Source of the DNA: Salvelinus alpinus
Lineage: Eukaryota; Chordata; Actinopteri; Salmoniformes; Salmonidae
Direction: 5' to 3'
DNA: 64,000 nucleotides
Assembly (NCBI RefSeq): GCF_045679555.1
Contig: NC_092098.1
Span: forward strand, 21,730,038-21,794,037
The notes below the pieces were generated by a model. That model worked only from the letters and a program-made list of their open reading frames with translations. It did no database searches and was not told the origin of the DNA. Below are positions 1-11,981 of this stretch, piece by piece. Numbering within the stretch: the stretch's first letter is position 1; each line of letters starts with the position of its first letter. The position numbers were made by a program, and so were the translations under genes.

Positions 1-582
1 TATCTCTTTTGCATATTACGTAATTTATGCAGCAGCATACAATACATTTTTGGACTCACCTTGTTGTGCTGTGTTAACTTGAACAGGAAGGTGGCGCGGT
101 GGTCCTTCGTGGGTAAATTTTGTCATCAAAGTCTGGCATTCTCTGAATGCATGGTGCTTTAAAGACAACTGGGAACTCAGAAAAAAACAAGGTCAAATCA
201 TGATGACGTCAGTGATCTTCAGGTCGTAGCTCTAGAAAGAGGCCCGAGTTCCCTACTTACAATTCCGAGTTGGATGACCGTTCAAAACGTATTTTCCCAG
301 TCAGAGCTCGTTTTCCCCCGGGTTCCCAGTTGTCTTGAACTCACTGAAGTCAGATTTCCCAGTTCTGAAGTATCAGTTGTTTTGAGTGCGCAGAAATCAT
401 GCTGGATTGACAGCATGGCCAATGTTGAATATTCACCTCAGCTAAACCACTCTTCTGATCTGAACAACCAGAGTGGAATTGTCTATCCCGAAGTAAGTTT
501 ATCCTAAAGTCATTTTTACAAGTAAGCTATTCTTGTTCACACCTGCCATGTTGTGTGCATGCCTTCACTACACTTCTGAAAC
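1..582. other. No gene seen; probable dispersed repeat
   Basis: A short open frame at 274-507 has no recognisable domain. The stretch around 265-400 is built from reiterated phrases such as TTCCCAG and GAACTC, and it resembles dispersed salmonid repeat sequence. No splice-supported coding exon is visible. The gypsy pol relic begins at its right edge. Confidence 0.35.
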
Positions 583-1610
583 CACACAGATTGGGTAAAC
601 GCGTTAGTGGTGGTGGAGAAAATATGCACAGACAAGCTCAGAGTATGTCTCGACCCAAGAGACTTGAACAAGGCTATCACACGCCCCCATTACCCTTTAC
701 CGACGCTAGATGGCATCACACACAAGCTAGCGGGAGCCCACTACTTCAGTGTCATGGACGTCAGATCAGGCTACTGGGCTATCAAGCTCACAGAAGAGTC
801 ATCTAAGCTCACAACGTTCAAAACACCGTTTGGACGCTACAAGTTTCGTTGCCTGCCTTTTGGGATTATCTCAGCCCAAGACGAGTTTCAGCAAAAGATC
901 GACGAAGTGTACGAAGGCCTCGACGGAGTTGTGGCAATTGTGGACGACATCCTTTTCTATGGTCGAACCAAAGAGGAACATGATATAAAACCTCCGTGCG
1001 ATGCTGCAAAGGTCCTGCGAGAGAGGAGTCCGGCTCAACCCCGAGAAGAGCACAGTCGGCGCTAAAGATGTCAGCTACTTCGGACATCTTCTCACAGCGA
1101 ATGGAATCAAGCCAGATCCATAGAAGATCTCTACCATAAAAGAAATGGAGCCACCAAAGAACCGTGCAGAGCTAGAAACAATGCTTGGCATGGTCAACTA
1201 CTTAGCCAAGTTCGCACCCAGCCTCTCCAATGCTAATGCACCCCTGCTTCAGCTGCTAAAGCAGTCCAGTGAGATTCTCTGGGACAAGCAACAAGACATT
1301 GCTTTCCAGAGAATGAAAGGCTTGATCACTAGAGAACCAGGACCAATCCTTGCCTACTATGACCCCAACAAAGAGCTGACTCCAAGTGGACCCGTTGAAG
1401 TATGGACTAGATGCAGTGCTACTGTAAGAAGGAAAGCTCATCGGCTACGCTTCCAAATCCCTCAGACTGTGAAATCAACTACGCTCAAATCGAAAAGGAG
1501 CTGTACGTCATTCTGTTCGGATGTAAGCGTTTCCATCAGTACGTACTGTATATGGACGACAAGTCATTGTGGAATTTGACCACAAGCCCCTCGAGTCAAT
1601 CATGAGGAAA
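583..1610 (+). pseudogene. gypsy reverse transcriptase / RNase H fragment
   Basis: The frame opens inside the reverse transcriptase domain: a WVN...VVEK stretch at about 592-624 is followed by the conserved LRVCLDPRDLN motif. Next come the motif around FSVMDVRSGYW at about 750-785, the LPFG motif near 855, and the catalytic IVDDIL motif at about 937-954. IVDD in place of YVDD looks like a family variant, not damage. The frame shifts near 990-1000 and again near 1390. An RNase H-like stretch with YAQIEKELYVIL follows at about 1480-1515. Active sites can be read, but no uninterrupted frame links them. Confidence 0.8.
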
Positions 1611-3120
1611 CCGCTAGCCACAGCCCCGCCAAGGCTACAGAGAATGATCCTTCAACTACAAAAATACAGCTTCACAATCACTCACCGTCCAGGCAAAGAC
1701 ATCCCTGTCGTAGACACACTCTCCAGGAGGTTTATTACCTACAAGGACAGCAGCCTCAGTGAAGGCATGGACATGCAAGTGCCCACTGTGTACAGCAACT
1801 TACCAGTTAGTGACACAAAACTGGAGGAGATCCGAGCAGAAACAGAAAAGGACTCACAACTTGCACAGCTGAGGAAAGTCATACAGGATGGATGGCCTGA
1901 GGAGAGGAGAAAATGCCCTCAGAGCGTCTCAGAGTTCTGGAACCATCGTGATAAATTATCACAGATCAACGGAATAATTTTCAAAGGAGAGAAAATCATA
2001 ATTCCTGCCAGTCCCAGAGAAGAGATTTTGACAAAGATCCATGCTGGACACATGGGCATGGAAAAGTGCAAACAGAGAGCACGGGACATTTTGTTTTGCC
2101 CTGGAATGTGCAAACAAATGGAGGACATTGTTGGTAAATGCGCCACCTGTCTTGAACGACGCCTTTCAAACACCAAAGAGCCATTGTTACTTCACTGTAT
2201 CCCAGACTGACCCTGGCAGGTCGTGGCAACCGATCTGTTCACCTGGAACAACAAGGACTACATCGTAACAGTGGACTACTACAGCAGATACTTTGAACCC
2301 GACAAGCTTCACAGCACCACATCTGCAACTGTGATACACAAGCTGAAAGCAATCTTTGCCAGGTATGGCATTGTAGAGACTTTAATATCTGACAATGGCC
2401 CCTGTTACAAATCAAATGAGTTCGAATCCTTCACAAAAGCATGGGAGTTCACACATGTCACCACAAGCCCACATTACCCTCAAAGTAATGTCCTTGCTGA
2501 AAAATCTGTGCAGATTGATAAATCACTCATGGACAAAGCAAAAGCAGACAAGAGACCCCTACCTCAGTCTCCTTGAATACCGCAACACTCCAGATGACAA
2601 CTTCAAATCATCAGCCCAGCTGTTGATGAGCCGCAGACTTCGCTCAATCTTTCCAGCACCAACCAGCAGCTGCAACCTGAGGTCGTCAGCTACAAGGAAA
2701 TGTATGAAAAACGTGCAGAGATGACAACAACAACAAAAGCGATACTACAACAGGTCAGCGAAACTACTGCCACCACTGAACGACATAGAGTCAGTTAAAA
2801 TCCAGGAGCATGGCTACTGGAAGAAAGCAGTCATCATCCAGCCAGCTGACACTGAACGTTCATATCACGTCCGCACCGCAGAAGGAGCGGTGTCCTGCCG
2901 CAATCGGCGTCACCTACTGAACACAAAAGAACAATACACTGACGAGATGAACTGTTCCCCTGAAAGAGAACGTGATGGACTAAACACACACACAGCACAA
3001 CATACACCATACTTACCTGCAACACCACAAGAACTGTTGACTGACACAGAAGCATGCTCAGCATCATATCACACAAGGTCAGGAAGAGCGGTCAAGCCCA
3101 GAGCTGTCCTAGACCTGTGA
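1569..3120 (+). pseudogene. gypsy integrase fragment
   Basis: An RNase H end and linker (EFDHKPLESI, then HRPGKD) leads into an integrase zinc finger at about 2030-2150, with HAGHMG then CATC supplying the HHCC ligands. The core follows after a stop and frame change near 2215. It contains a first acidic site in ATDLF, a second in SDNGP at about 2388, and the glutamate in LAEKSV at about 2490-2510. A further frameshift near 2570 separates the C-terminal part, which ends in AEGAVSCRNRRHL at about 2880-2920, the usual end of gypsy Pol. No LTR-flanked intact copy is present. Confidence 0.75.
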
Positions 3121-3426
3121 AATATCAAAGGATGTAGGCGGATTGCTGCCCTAAAAGAGTTCCAGACTGAAAACTTGTTATTGAAAAGTTGACTTGAAAT
3201 GCTTTGGTATTGTATTTGTTTGAAAGGTTAAGTTGTCATTGCTACAGTGAAAGCTGAATTGCTGAGAAACCTTCGTTCTAAAAGTAACTATGCTGAATCA
3301 TTGTTTCAGAGTCTTATGTTGATTCAGTTGGTGCAGTATAAATGGTTACTTACCTTGTGTTAAAACTACAGAGCATGTATTCAAAATAAATGCTTAGAAT
3401 ATGTAAAACATTTGTATTTTTGTTTT

Positions 3427-3515
3427 AAAAGAAGGGGGATGTAATATTCATATGTATAAACATACTGAATTGTAATTGCATGCATTTTACAGCCGTATCA
3501 TACTGCGCTGATTGG
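3427..3515 (+). other. Polypurine tract and truncated 3' LTR
   Basis: A purine run (3427-3439) directly precedes TGTAATATTC at 3440. This is the expected arrangement of a polypurine primer site and an LTR beginning with TG. The LTR is cut after about 75 bp by the TTAA-flanked element at 3516. Confidence 0.55.
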
Positions 3516-4934
3516 TTAACCTTTCTAGCCCAGGGGTTCCGCTAGCGGAACACCCACAACATTCCGCTGAAAAGGCAGCGTGCGAAATTCACAAATATTT
3601 TTTCGAAATATGTAACTTTCACACATTAACAAGTCCAATACAGCAAATGAAAGATAAACATCTTGTTAATCTACCCATCGTGTCCGATTTTTAAAATGTT
3701 TTACAGCGAAAACACAACATATATTTATGTTAGATCACCACCAAATCCAAAAAACACACAGCCATTTTTCCCAGCCAAAGATAGTCACACAAAAGCAGAA
3801 ATAGAGATAAAATGAATCACTAACCTTTGATAATCTTCATCAGATGACACTCATAGGACATCATGTTACACAATACATTTATGTTTTGTTCGATAATGTG
3901 CATATTTATATCCACAAATCTCGGTTTACATTGGCGCCATGTTCAGAAATGCCTCCAAAATATCCGGAGTAATTACAGAGAGCCACGTCAAATAACAGAA
4001 ATACTCATCATCAACTTTGATGAAAGATACATGTTTTACATATACTTAAAGATACACTGGTTCTTAATGCAACCGCTGTGTCAGATTTTTTTTTAACTTT
4101 AGGAAAAAGCATACCATGCAATAATCTGAGACGGCGCTCAGAAATACACAACATTTCTCCGCCATACGGAATACGAAATTACATCATAAATATTCCCTTA
4201 CCTTTGATGATCTTTCATCAGAATGCAGTGCCAGGAATCCTAGTTCCACAATAAATCGTTGTTTTGTTCGATAATGTCCATTACTAGTGTCCAATTAGCT
4301 ACTTTTGCTAGCACTTTTAGTTCACATGTCCAAACACTGGCGCCGGTCCAGGCGAACTCGGACGAAAACTTAAAAAAGTTATATTCCAGGTCGAATAAAC
4401 TGGTCAAATTAAGTAGAGAATCAATCTTCAGGATGTTGTTATCATATATATCCAATAACGTTCCAACCGGAGCATTTCTTCATGTCTGTATAAGTCATGG
4501 AACACAGGGCCATATCATGACTAGCGAGCGTGACCAGGAACTAGCATTCTGCCAGACCACTGACTCAAATAGCTGCCATTCGGCCCCACATCACACTAGA
4601 GGCTTCATTCCACGTTCTACAGACTGTTGACATCTAGTGGAAGGCGTAGGAAGTGCAAACAGATCCATATATTACAGGGAATTGAATAGGTGATGACTTT
4701 AACATCGACCCTTCTTAGAATTCTCACTTCCTGTTTGGAAGTTTGCCTGCCATATGAGTTCTGTTATACTCACAGACATAATTCAAACAGTTTTAGAAAC
4801 TTCAGAGTGTTTTCTATCCAATAGTAATAATAATATGCATATATTAGCATCTGGGACAGAGTAGGAGGCAGTTCACTATGGGCACGCGATTCATCCAAAG
4901 TGAAAATGCTGCCCCCTATCCCAAACAGGTTTAA
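3516..4934 (+). mobile_element. piggyBac-like non-autonomous element, copy A
   Basis: The element is flanked by TTAA at 3516-3519 and TTAA at 4931-4934, the target duplication of piggyBac-type transposons. Its interior is strongly similar to the element at 29000-30440; for example, about 150 bp at 3792-3945 match 29271-29417 with few changes. The ends form only a weak inverted repeat (CCTTTCTAGCCC against the reverse complement of the right end). It has no coding capacity. Inside, a block at about 3655-3945 is repeated in diverged form at about 4065-4300, with shared phrases such as CTTTGATNATCTT and TTTTGTTCGATAATG, so the element contains an old tandem duplication. Confidence 0.7.
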
Positions 4935-6419
4935 GACCACCCAGGTGGTGAGGTCATCTTCGGTTGATCATGGTATGAGACACGTGAACATACCAGTTAT
5001 TGCTAGCTAATAAAGAGCTACGTTTAATATCCTGTCATACGGCATTTTATTATTTTGTACAAAGCAAGACATATGCCTGTGCTCAAAATCAACAAAGGTA
5101 GGCACAAAGTTAGTTTTAAAATATGTAGCCTATTATTGGCACTGGCAGCTAAACGTATCAACACTAAATAGACAACTTTACATGACACAATTCTAGACGT
5201 AACAATGAACAAACAGTCTATCTTCTGGCAATTTATCTGCTCACTTTACCAACATTGCTTCGCGTAGATGCCGGAAAAATAGATTTGCTTTCTAATTTGA
5301 TGCGCATGACTCATTCACTAACATGTATTCTAATACCAGCGTGTACTTCTAAAAAAAATATATATTTTTTTGGGGGGGGGTTGATTTTGGCTTAGGCCTA
5401 CATTACTGCCTCTCCTTTATCCAATTCTCAGCTACACAGCATCGCCATCAATGTGACATTCTACCTGCTACACAGAACCTAACCAGAATTAACTTAATTT
5501 CGCATTATTTAAATTCACAAGATAGAATGTACGCGCGCGTCAGCCATCGAGAATTGAACCTTGGTGATTCTTGGATGCTGCCATTGGACGCAACGCGAGC
5601 AGTAGCAGCTTTTATTGATTTCAAAGGAAGTGTTCCCTAATGGCATATAGTTGATGGCTATGCGGGATGCCCGATGGCTATAGTCAGAGAGGAATAGGCA
5701 AAGCGAGAGTGGGGTTACTCCCGTCAAAATCTGTCCACGACAAGCAGACCGCCTGCCTTGCCGCCTTTGGGACACCGACTACCTATAGGGCGGAGACAAG
5801 GCCATCTTGTCAATCTCTGCTGTAGTGTAGCAGGGCTGTCATAAACCACATTTCCATCCAACCATTTAATGCGGATGTATTAGGCCTACCTAACGCATTA
5901 CAAAAATCACTTCCACTAGGACTCAGGAAAGCGTGCAGTTTAATAAACTACAGATCAAATAAATTATTTTGAACTTCACAGGGTGACGAATGTGCAAGGT
6001 AATGAGTTAGTGACAACATCAAAGCACTTCAGGTAATCATTGAACACATTGTTTCAGGTGGTTCAGAGACATTGCATGGTGGAGCATCCTGATCTAAACA
6101 AGAGGGTAAGCAATAGGGTAATCTGATCTTTGGTAATTTCCCTATTCATGTCAAGAAAGTAAAAAATAGGGTCGGGTCTGGCCAAAAATAACTTTGTTTG
6201 CAAAACCTTTCTAACACTCCCTCCCTGTATTCTAGTACCTATCCTGTTCCTCCACTCTGATTCGCCTCCTGGGCAGAGATGGAATCCCCAGTCAGATCGC
6301 CCAGTGCCCTTTATCTCCACGAGTCTGCTGGTCCTGCCTATCCCCCTGGGCCTGGCACTCTACTACTGAAGCTACATCTTCCATGCCGTCCCTAGGAGGG
6401 GTGCGTCACTTGAGTGGGT
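4935..6419. other. No gene seen
   Basis: The stretch is AT-rich with only short open frames lacking domain signatures. It has an A/T run followed by a G run near 5350-5380. No splice-consistent exon or transposon end was recognised. Confidence 0.4.
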
Positions 6420-7380
6420 TGAGTCGCTGACGTGATCTTCCTGTTTGGGTTGGCGCCCTCCCTTGGGTTGTGCCGTGGCGGATATCTTTATGGGCTATAC
6501 TCGGCCTTGTCTCAGGATGGTAAGTTGGTGGTTGAAGATATCCCTCTAGTGGTGTGGGGGCTGTGCTTTGGCAAAGTGGGTGGGGTTATATCCTGCCTGT
6601 TTGGCCCTGTCCGGGGGTATCATCGGATGGGGCCACAGTGTCTCCTGACCCCTCCTGTCTCAGCCTCCAGTATTTATGCTGCAGTAGTTTATGTGTCGGG
6701 GGGCTAGGGTCAGTCTGTTATATCTGGAGTACTTCTCCTGTCTTATCCGGTGTCCTGTGTGAATTTAAGTATGCTCTCTCTAATTCTCTCTTTCTTTCTT
6801 TCTCTCTCTCGGAGGACCTGAGCCCTAGGACCATGCCTCAGGACTACCTGGCATGATGACTCCTTGCTGTCCCCAGTCCACCTGGCCATGCTGCTGCTCC
6901 AGTTTCAACTGTTCTGCCTGCGGCTATGGAACCCTGACCTGTTCACCGGACGTGCTACCTGTCCCAGACCTGCTGTTTTCAACTCTCTAGAGACAGCAGG
7001 AGTGGTAGAGATACTCTCAATGATCGGCTATGAAAGCCAACTGACATTTACTCCTGAGGTTCTGACTTGTTGCACCCTCGACAACTACTGTGATTATTAT
7101 TATTTGACCATGCTGGTCATTTATGAACATTTGAACATCTTGGCCATGTTCTGTTATAATCTCCACCCGGCACAGCCAGAAGAGGACTGGCCACCCCTCA
7201 TAGCCTGGTTCCTTTCTAGGTTTCTTCCTAGGTTTTGGCGATTCTAGGGAGTTTTTCCTAGCCACCGTGCTTCTACACGTGCATTGCTTGCTGTTTGGGG
7301 TTTTAGGCTGGGTTTCTGTACAGCACTTTGAGATATCAGCTGATGTAAGAAGGGCTATATAAATACATTTGATTTGATTT
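6420..7380 (+). mobile_element. LINE 3' portion with TGATT tail
   Basis: The right end reads GTACAGCACTTTGAGATATC, then GCTATATAAATA, then repeated TTGATTTGATTTG at about 7365-7381. This is a characteristic 3' tail of a fish LINE, and LINEs of this class end in short tandem repeats rather than poly(A). The upstream 900 bp contains only broken frames. The 5' limit is uncertain; sequence of this type is recognisable from about 6420. Confidence 0.55.
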
Positions 7381-7665
7381 GACATCTGGATGCTGCAGCA
7401 ACAGGTCCTGCCAGTTAGTGTCCACTTTCCTCATCTGTTGTCTGGTGACAGACCCCAAGAGCCATGTTTGGGGCTGTCCAGAGTTCCGTGCCTGCCCCAG
7501 GTGCTACAGTCTGATAATGATCCTGATGGCACCGGTAGAGATGGTCGTCTCGCTTTGTGTTCTGAGGAAACTGCAGTATTTTGGAGTATTTTTTTATGTA
7601 TTATTTCTTACATTGTTACCCCAAGAAATCTTAAGTCTTATTACATACAACCGGAAGAACTATTG

Positions 7666-8840
7666 GATATAAGAGCAACGTCAATTTACCAACATTACAA
7701 CCAGGAATACGACTTTCCCGAAGAAGATACTCTCTTCGGACCACCACCCAGGACAATGGATCTAATCCCAGCAGCTGACCGAAAACAACGGCGACACAGA
7801 AGAGGCAGACGGAGCGGTCTTCTGGTCAGGCTTCGAAAACGGGCACATCGCTCTCCGCTCCCGAGTATACTTCTCGCCAATGTCCAGTCTCTTGACAACA
7901 ATGTAGACGAAATTCGAGCGAGGGTTGCCTTCCAGAGAGACATCAGAGATTGTAACATTCTCTGTTTCACGGAAACATGGTTTTCTCGGGATATGTTGTC
8001 AGAATCGGTTCTGACACCGGGTCTCTCCATGCATCATGCCGACAGAGATAAACACCTCTCTGGGAAGAGGAAGGGCAGGGGTGTATTCTTTATGATTAAC
8101 AACTCTTGGTGTAATCATAACAACATACAGGAACTCAAGTCCTTCTGCTCGCCCGACCTAGAATTCCTTACAATCAAATGTCGTCCATTCTACCTACCAA
8201 GAGAATTCTCGTCAGTTATAGTCACAGCTGTGTACATCCCCCCCCTCAACCGAACACCAAGACGGCCCTCAAGGAACTTCACTCGACTCTATGTAAACTG
8301 GAAACTATATATCCGGAGGCTGCATTTATTGTAGCTGGGGATTTTAACAAAGCAAATTTGAGAACAATGCTACCTAAATTTCATCGGCATATTGATTGCA
8401 CGACACGTAGGGATAATACTCTCGACGACTGCTACTCTAACTTCCGCGATGCATACAAAGCCCTTCCCTGCCCTCCCTTCGGCAAATCCGACCACAACGC
8501 CATCTTGCTCGTCCCGGCTTATAGGCAGAAACTCAAACAGGATGTACCAGTGACGAGAACCATTCAACGCTGGTCTGAACAATTGGAAGCCACATCCAAG
8601 ATTGTTTTGATCACGTGGACAGGAATATGTTCCGATCACCCTCAGAGGACAATATTTACCTATACGCTGACTCGGTGAGTGCGTTTATAAAGAAGTGCAT
8701 TGGAGACGTCATACCCGCTGTGACCATTAAAACCTACCCTAACCAGAAACCATGGATGGATGGCGGCATTCGCATAAAACTGAAAGCGCGATCCACCGCA
8801 TTTAACCATGGAAAGAGGTCTGGAGATATGGCTGAATATA
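7666..8840 (+). pseudogene. LINE endonuclease domain fragment
   Basis: Recognisable pieces of an exonuclease-endonuclease-phosphatase fold occur in order: LLANVQSLDNN (about 7873-7905), FTETWF near 7965, GRGVFFMINN near 8080, VTAVYIPP near 8220, VAGDFN near 8333 and the GKSDHNA catalytic motif near 8480. A frameshift at about 8255 moves the frame between the early and later motifs, and further shifts follow after 8570. The frame resumes as YPNQKPWMDGGIR near 8735 and is then cut by the Tc1 insertion at 8841. Confidence 0.75.
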
Positions 8841-10126
8841 CAATCGTGGCCAAAAGTTTTGAGAATGACACAAATATTAATTTTCACAAAGTCTGCTGCC
8901 TCAGTTTGTATGATGGCAATTTGCATATACTCCAGAATGTTATGAAGAGTGATCAGATGAATTGCAAAGTCCCTCTTTGCCATGCAAATGAACTGAATCC
9001 CCAAAAAACATTTCCACTGCATTTCAGCCCTGCCACAAAAGGACGAACTGACATCATGTCAGTGATTCTCTGGTTAACACAGTGTTGACGAGGACAAGGC
9101 TGGAGATCACTCTATCATGCTGACTGAATAACAGACTGGAAGCTTCAAAAGGAGGGTGGTGCTTGAAATCATTGTTCTTCCTCTGTCAACCATGTTTACC
9201 TACAAGGAAACACGGCAAATCACAGGCAAGGATATTGCTGCCAGTAAGATTGCACCTAAATCAACCATTTATCGGATCATCAAGAACTTCAAGGAGAGCG
9301 GTTCAATTGTGAAGAAGGCTTCAGGGCGCTCAAGAAAGTCCAGCAAGCGCCAGGACCGTCTCCTAAAGTTGATTTAGCTGCGGGATCGTGGCACCACCAG
9401 TACAGAACTTGCTCAGGAAAGGCAGCAGGCAGGTGTGAGTGCATCTGCACGCACAGTGAGGCGAAGACTTTTGGAGGATGGCCTGGTGTCAAGAAGGGCA
9501 GCAAAGAAGTCACTTCTCTCCAGGAAAAGCATCAGGGACAGACTGATTTTGCCTAAGAACACAGCCATGAATAAAGAATTGTACCAACACATCCTCCGAG
9601 AGCAATCTCTCCCAACCATCCAGGAACAGTTTGGTGACGAACAATGCCTTTCCCAGCATGATGGAGCACCTTGCCATAAGGAAAAAGTGATAACTAAGTG
9701 GCTAGGGGAACAAAACATCGATATTTTGGGTCCATGGCCAGGAAACTCCCCAGACCTTAATCCCATTGAGAACTTGTGGTCAATCCTCAAGAGGGTGGAC
9801 AAACAAAAACCCACAAATTCTGACAAACCCTAAGCATTGATTATGCAAGAATGGGCTGCCATTAGTCAGGATGTGGCCCAGAAGTTAATTGACAGCATGC
9901 CAGGGCGGATTGCAGAGGTCTTGAAAAGGAAGGGTCAACACTGCAAATATTGACTCTTTGCATCAACTTTAATAATTGTCAATAAAATCATTTGACACTT
10001 ATTAAATTCTTGTAATTATACTTCAGTATTCCATAGTAACATCTGACAAAAATATCTAAAGACACTGAGGCAGCAGACTTTGTGAAAATGTATATTTGTG
10101 TCATTCTCAAAACTTTTGGCCACGAC
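8841..10126 (+). mobile_element. Tc1-like transposon, internally deleted
   Basis: The inverted ends read TCGTGGCCAAAAGTTTTGAG at the left and its complement at about 10098-10125. They are flanked by TA at 8839-8840 and 10127-10128, the Tc1/mariner target. The element lies inside the LINE coding region, so it is younger than that copy. Only a broken transposase is present. Confidence 0.85.
9156..9951 (+). pseudogene. Tc1-like transposase, first catalytic Asp region deleted
   Basis: The N-terminal helix-turn-helix half reads through 9193-9375 to an in-frame stop (TAG), then continues as RDRGTTSTELA up to RKSIRDRL at about 9545. The next residues, from PKNTAMNKELYQ, belong to the second half. 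The central region that normally holds the first catalytic aspartate is therefore missing. The second aspartate (SQHDGAPCH, about 9652) and the acidic residue in LNPIENLW (about 9758) remain, followed by a stop at 9831. The combination of stop and deletion rules out function. Confidence 0.8.
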
Positions 10127-10128
10127 TA

Positions 10129-11760
10129 GACTGTGTAGTTATTCGCTCCCCAAGGCAATCAAACAAGTGAAATGCCATACAGGGACAAGGTGGAGTTGCA
10201 ATTCAATGGCTCAGACATGAGACGTATGTGGCAGGGTCTACAGGCAATCACAGACTACAAAAAAAACAGCCATGTCACGGATACCGACGTCATGCTTCCA
10301 GACAAACTTTACACCTTCTTTGCCCACTTTGAGGATAATACAGTGCCACTGTCGCGGATCGCTAACAAAGACTGCCCCCCCCCCCCCCCCCCCCTCTTCT
10401 TCTCAGTGGCCGACGTGAGTAAAACATTTAAACTTGTCAACCCTCACAAGGCTGCTGGCCCAGACGGCATCCCTAAGCGCGTCCTCAGAGCATGCGCAGA
10501 CCAGCTGGCTGGTGTGTTTACATACATTAAATCGCTCCCTATCCCAGTCTGTTGTCCCCACATGCTTCAAGATGGCTACCATTGTTCCTGTACCCAAGAA
10601 GGCAAAGATAACTGAACTAAATGACTACTGCCCCGTAGCACTCACTTCTGTCATCATGAAGTGCTTTGAGAAGCTAGTCAAGGATCGTATCACTGCCACC
10701 TTACCGGCGACCCTAGACCCACTTCAGTTTACACATCGCCCCAACAGATTCACAGATGATGCAATCGCCATCACACTACACACTGCCCTATCCCATCTGG
10801 ACAAAAAAAATACCTATGTAAGAATGCTGTTCATTATCAACAGCTCACCATTCAACACCATAGTACCCTCCGTGCTCATCATCAAGCTGGAGGCCCTGGG
10901 TCTCAACCCCTCCCTGTGCAACTGGGTCCTGGACTTTCTGACGGGCCGCCCCCTTGTGGTGAAGGTAGGAAACAACATCTCCACCTCGCTGACCCTCAAC
11001 ACTGGGGCCCCACAAGGGTGTGTGCTCAGCCCTCTCCTGTACTCCCCGTTCACCCACGACTGAGTGGCCATGCACGCCTCCAACTCAATCATCAAGTTTG
11101 CAGATGACACAACAGTAGTGGGCTTGATCACTAACAACGACGAGACAGCCTACGGGGAGGAGGTGAGGGCACTCGGAGTGTGGTGTCAGGAAAACAACCT
11201 CTCACTCATCGTCAACAAAACAAAGGAGATGATCGTGGACTTCAGGAAACAGCAGAGGGAGCACCCCCCTATCCACATTGAAGGGACAGCAGTGGAGAAG
11301 GTGGAAAGTTCCTGGGTGTACACATCACAGATAAACTAAAATGGTCCACCCACACATGCAGTGTGGTGAAGAAGGCGCTACAGCCTCAGGAGGCTGAAGA
11401 AATTTGGCCTGTCATCTAAATCACTCACAACCTTTTACAGATGCACAATCGAGAGCATCCTGTCGGGCTGTATCACAGCCTGGTACAGCAACTACACCGC
11501 CCTCAACCGCAAGGCTCTCCAGAGGGTGGTGCGGTCTGCACAACGCATCACCGGGGGCAAACTAAACTACCTGCCCTCCATGACACTTACAGCACCCGAT
11601 GTCACAGGAAGGCCATAAAGATAATCAAGGACAACAACCACCCAAGCCACTGCCTGTTCACACCGCTATCATCCAGAAGGCGAGGTCAGTACAGGTGCAT
11701 CAAAGCTGGGACAGATATTGAAAAACAGCTTCTATCTCAAGGCCATTAGACTGTTAAATA
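10129..11760 (+). pseudogene. LINE reverse transcriptase fragment
   Basis: After the Tc1 insertion, LINE coding resumes with RRMWQGLQAITDYK at 10213. The reverse transcriptase fingers follow ([16 protein letters not shown], about 10450), then [19 protein letters not shown] near 10585, [12 protein letters not shown] near 11010, and the catalytic FADDTTVV at about 11097-11120, so the two aspartates are present. Frameshifts occur near 10520 and 11320, and there is a stop at 11061. A run of C at 10375-10393 sits inside the frame and may be a sequencing or assembly weak spot. The C-terminal thumb and connection-like region is readable to about 11755 in shifted frames. Confidence 0.75.
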
Positions 11761-11981
11761 GCCATCACTAACTCAGTGAGGCTGCTGCCTACACTGAGAC
11801 TCAATTACTGGCCACTTTAATAAATGGATCACTAGCCACTTTAAACAATGCCACTTTAAATAATGCCACTTTAATGTTTTACATATCTTACATTATTCAT
11901 ATCACATGTATATACTGTATTTTATACCATCTACTGCACCTTGCCTATGCCGCTCGGCCATCGCTCATCCATATACTTATA

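Larger units (their letters stand above)
583..3439 (+). mobile_element. Ty3/gypsy LTR retrotransposon, gag-less pol relic
   Basis: The stretch reads in order as reverse transcriptase, RNase H, HHCC zinc-binding integrase N-terminus, DDE integrase core and a C-terminal tail ending near 3120. This is the Ty3/gypsy order, with integrase after RNase H. About 300 bp of non-coding DNA then lead to a purine-rich tract at 3427-3439. Gag, protease, the 5' LTR and the start of the reverse transcriptase are absent upstream. Frameshifts near 1000, 1390, 1580, 2215 and 2570 show that it is dead. It is a 5'-deleted fossil. Confidence 0.85.

Noticed and set aside
10375-10393. Poly-C tract as a functional site
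   Set aside because: It lies inside a dead LINE reading frame as a proline run and is more likely a replication-slippage or assembly feature.
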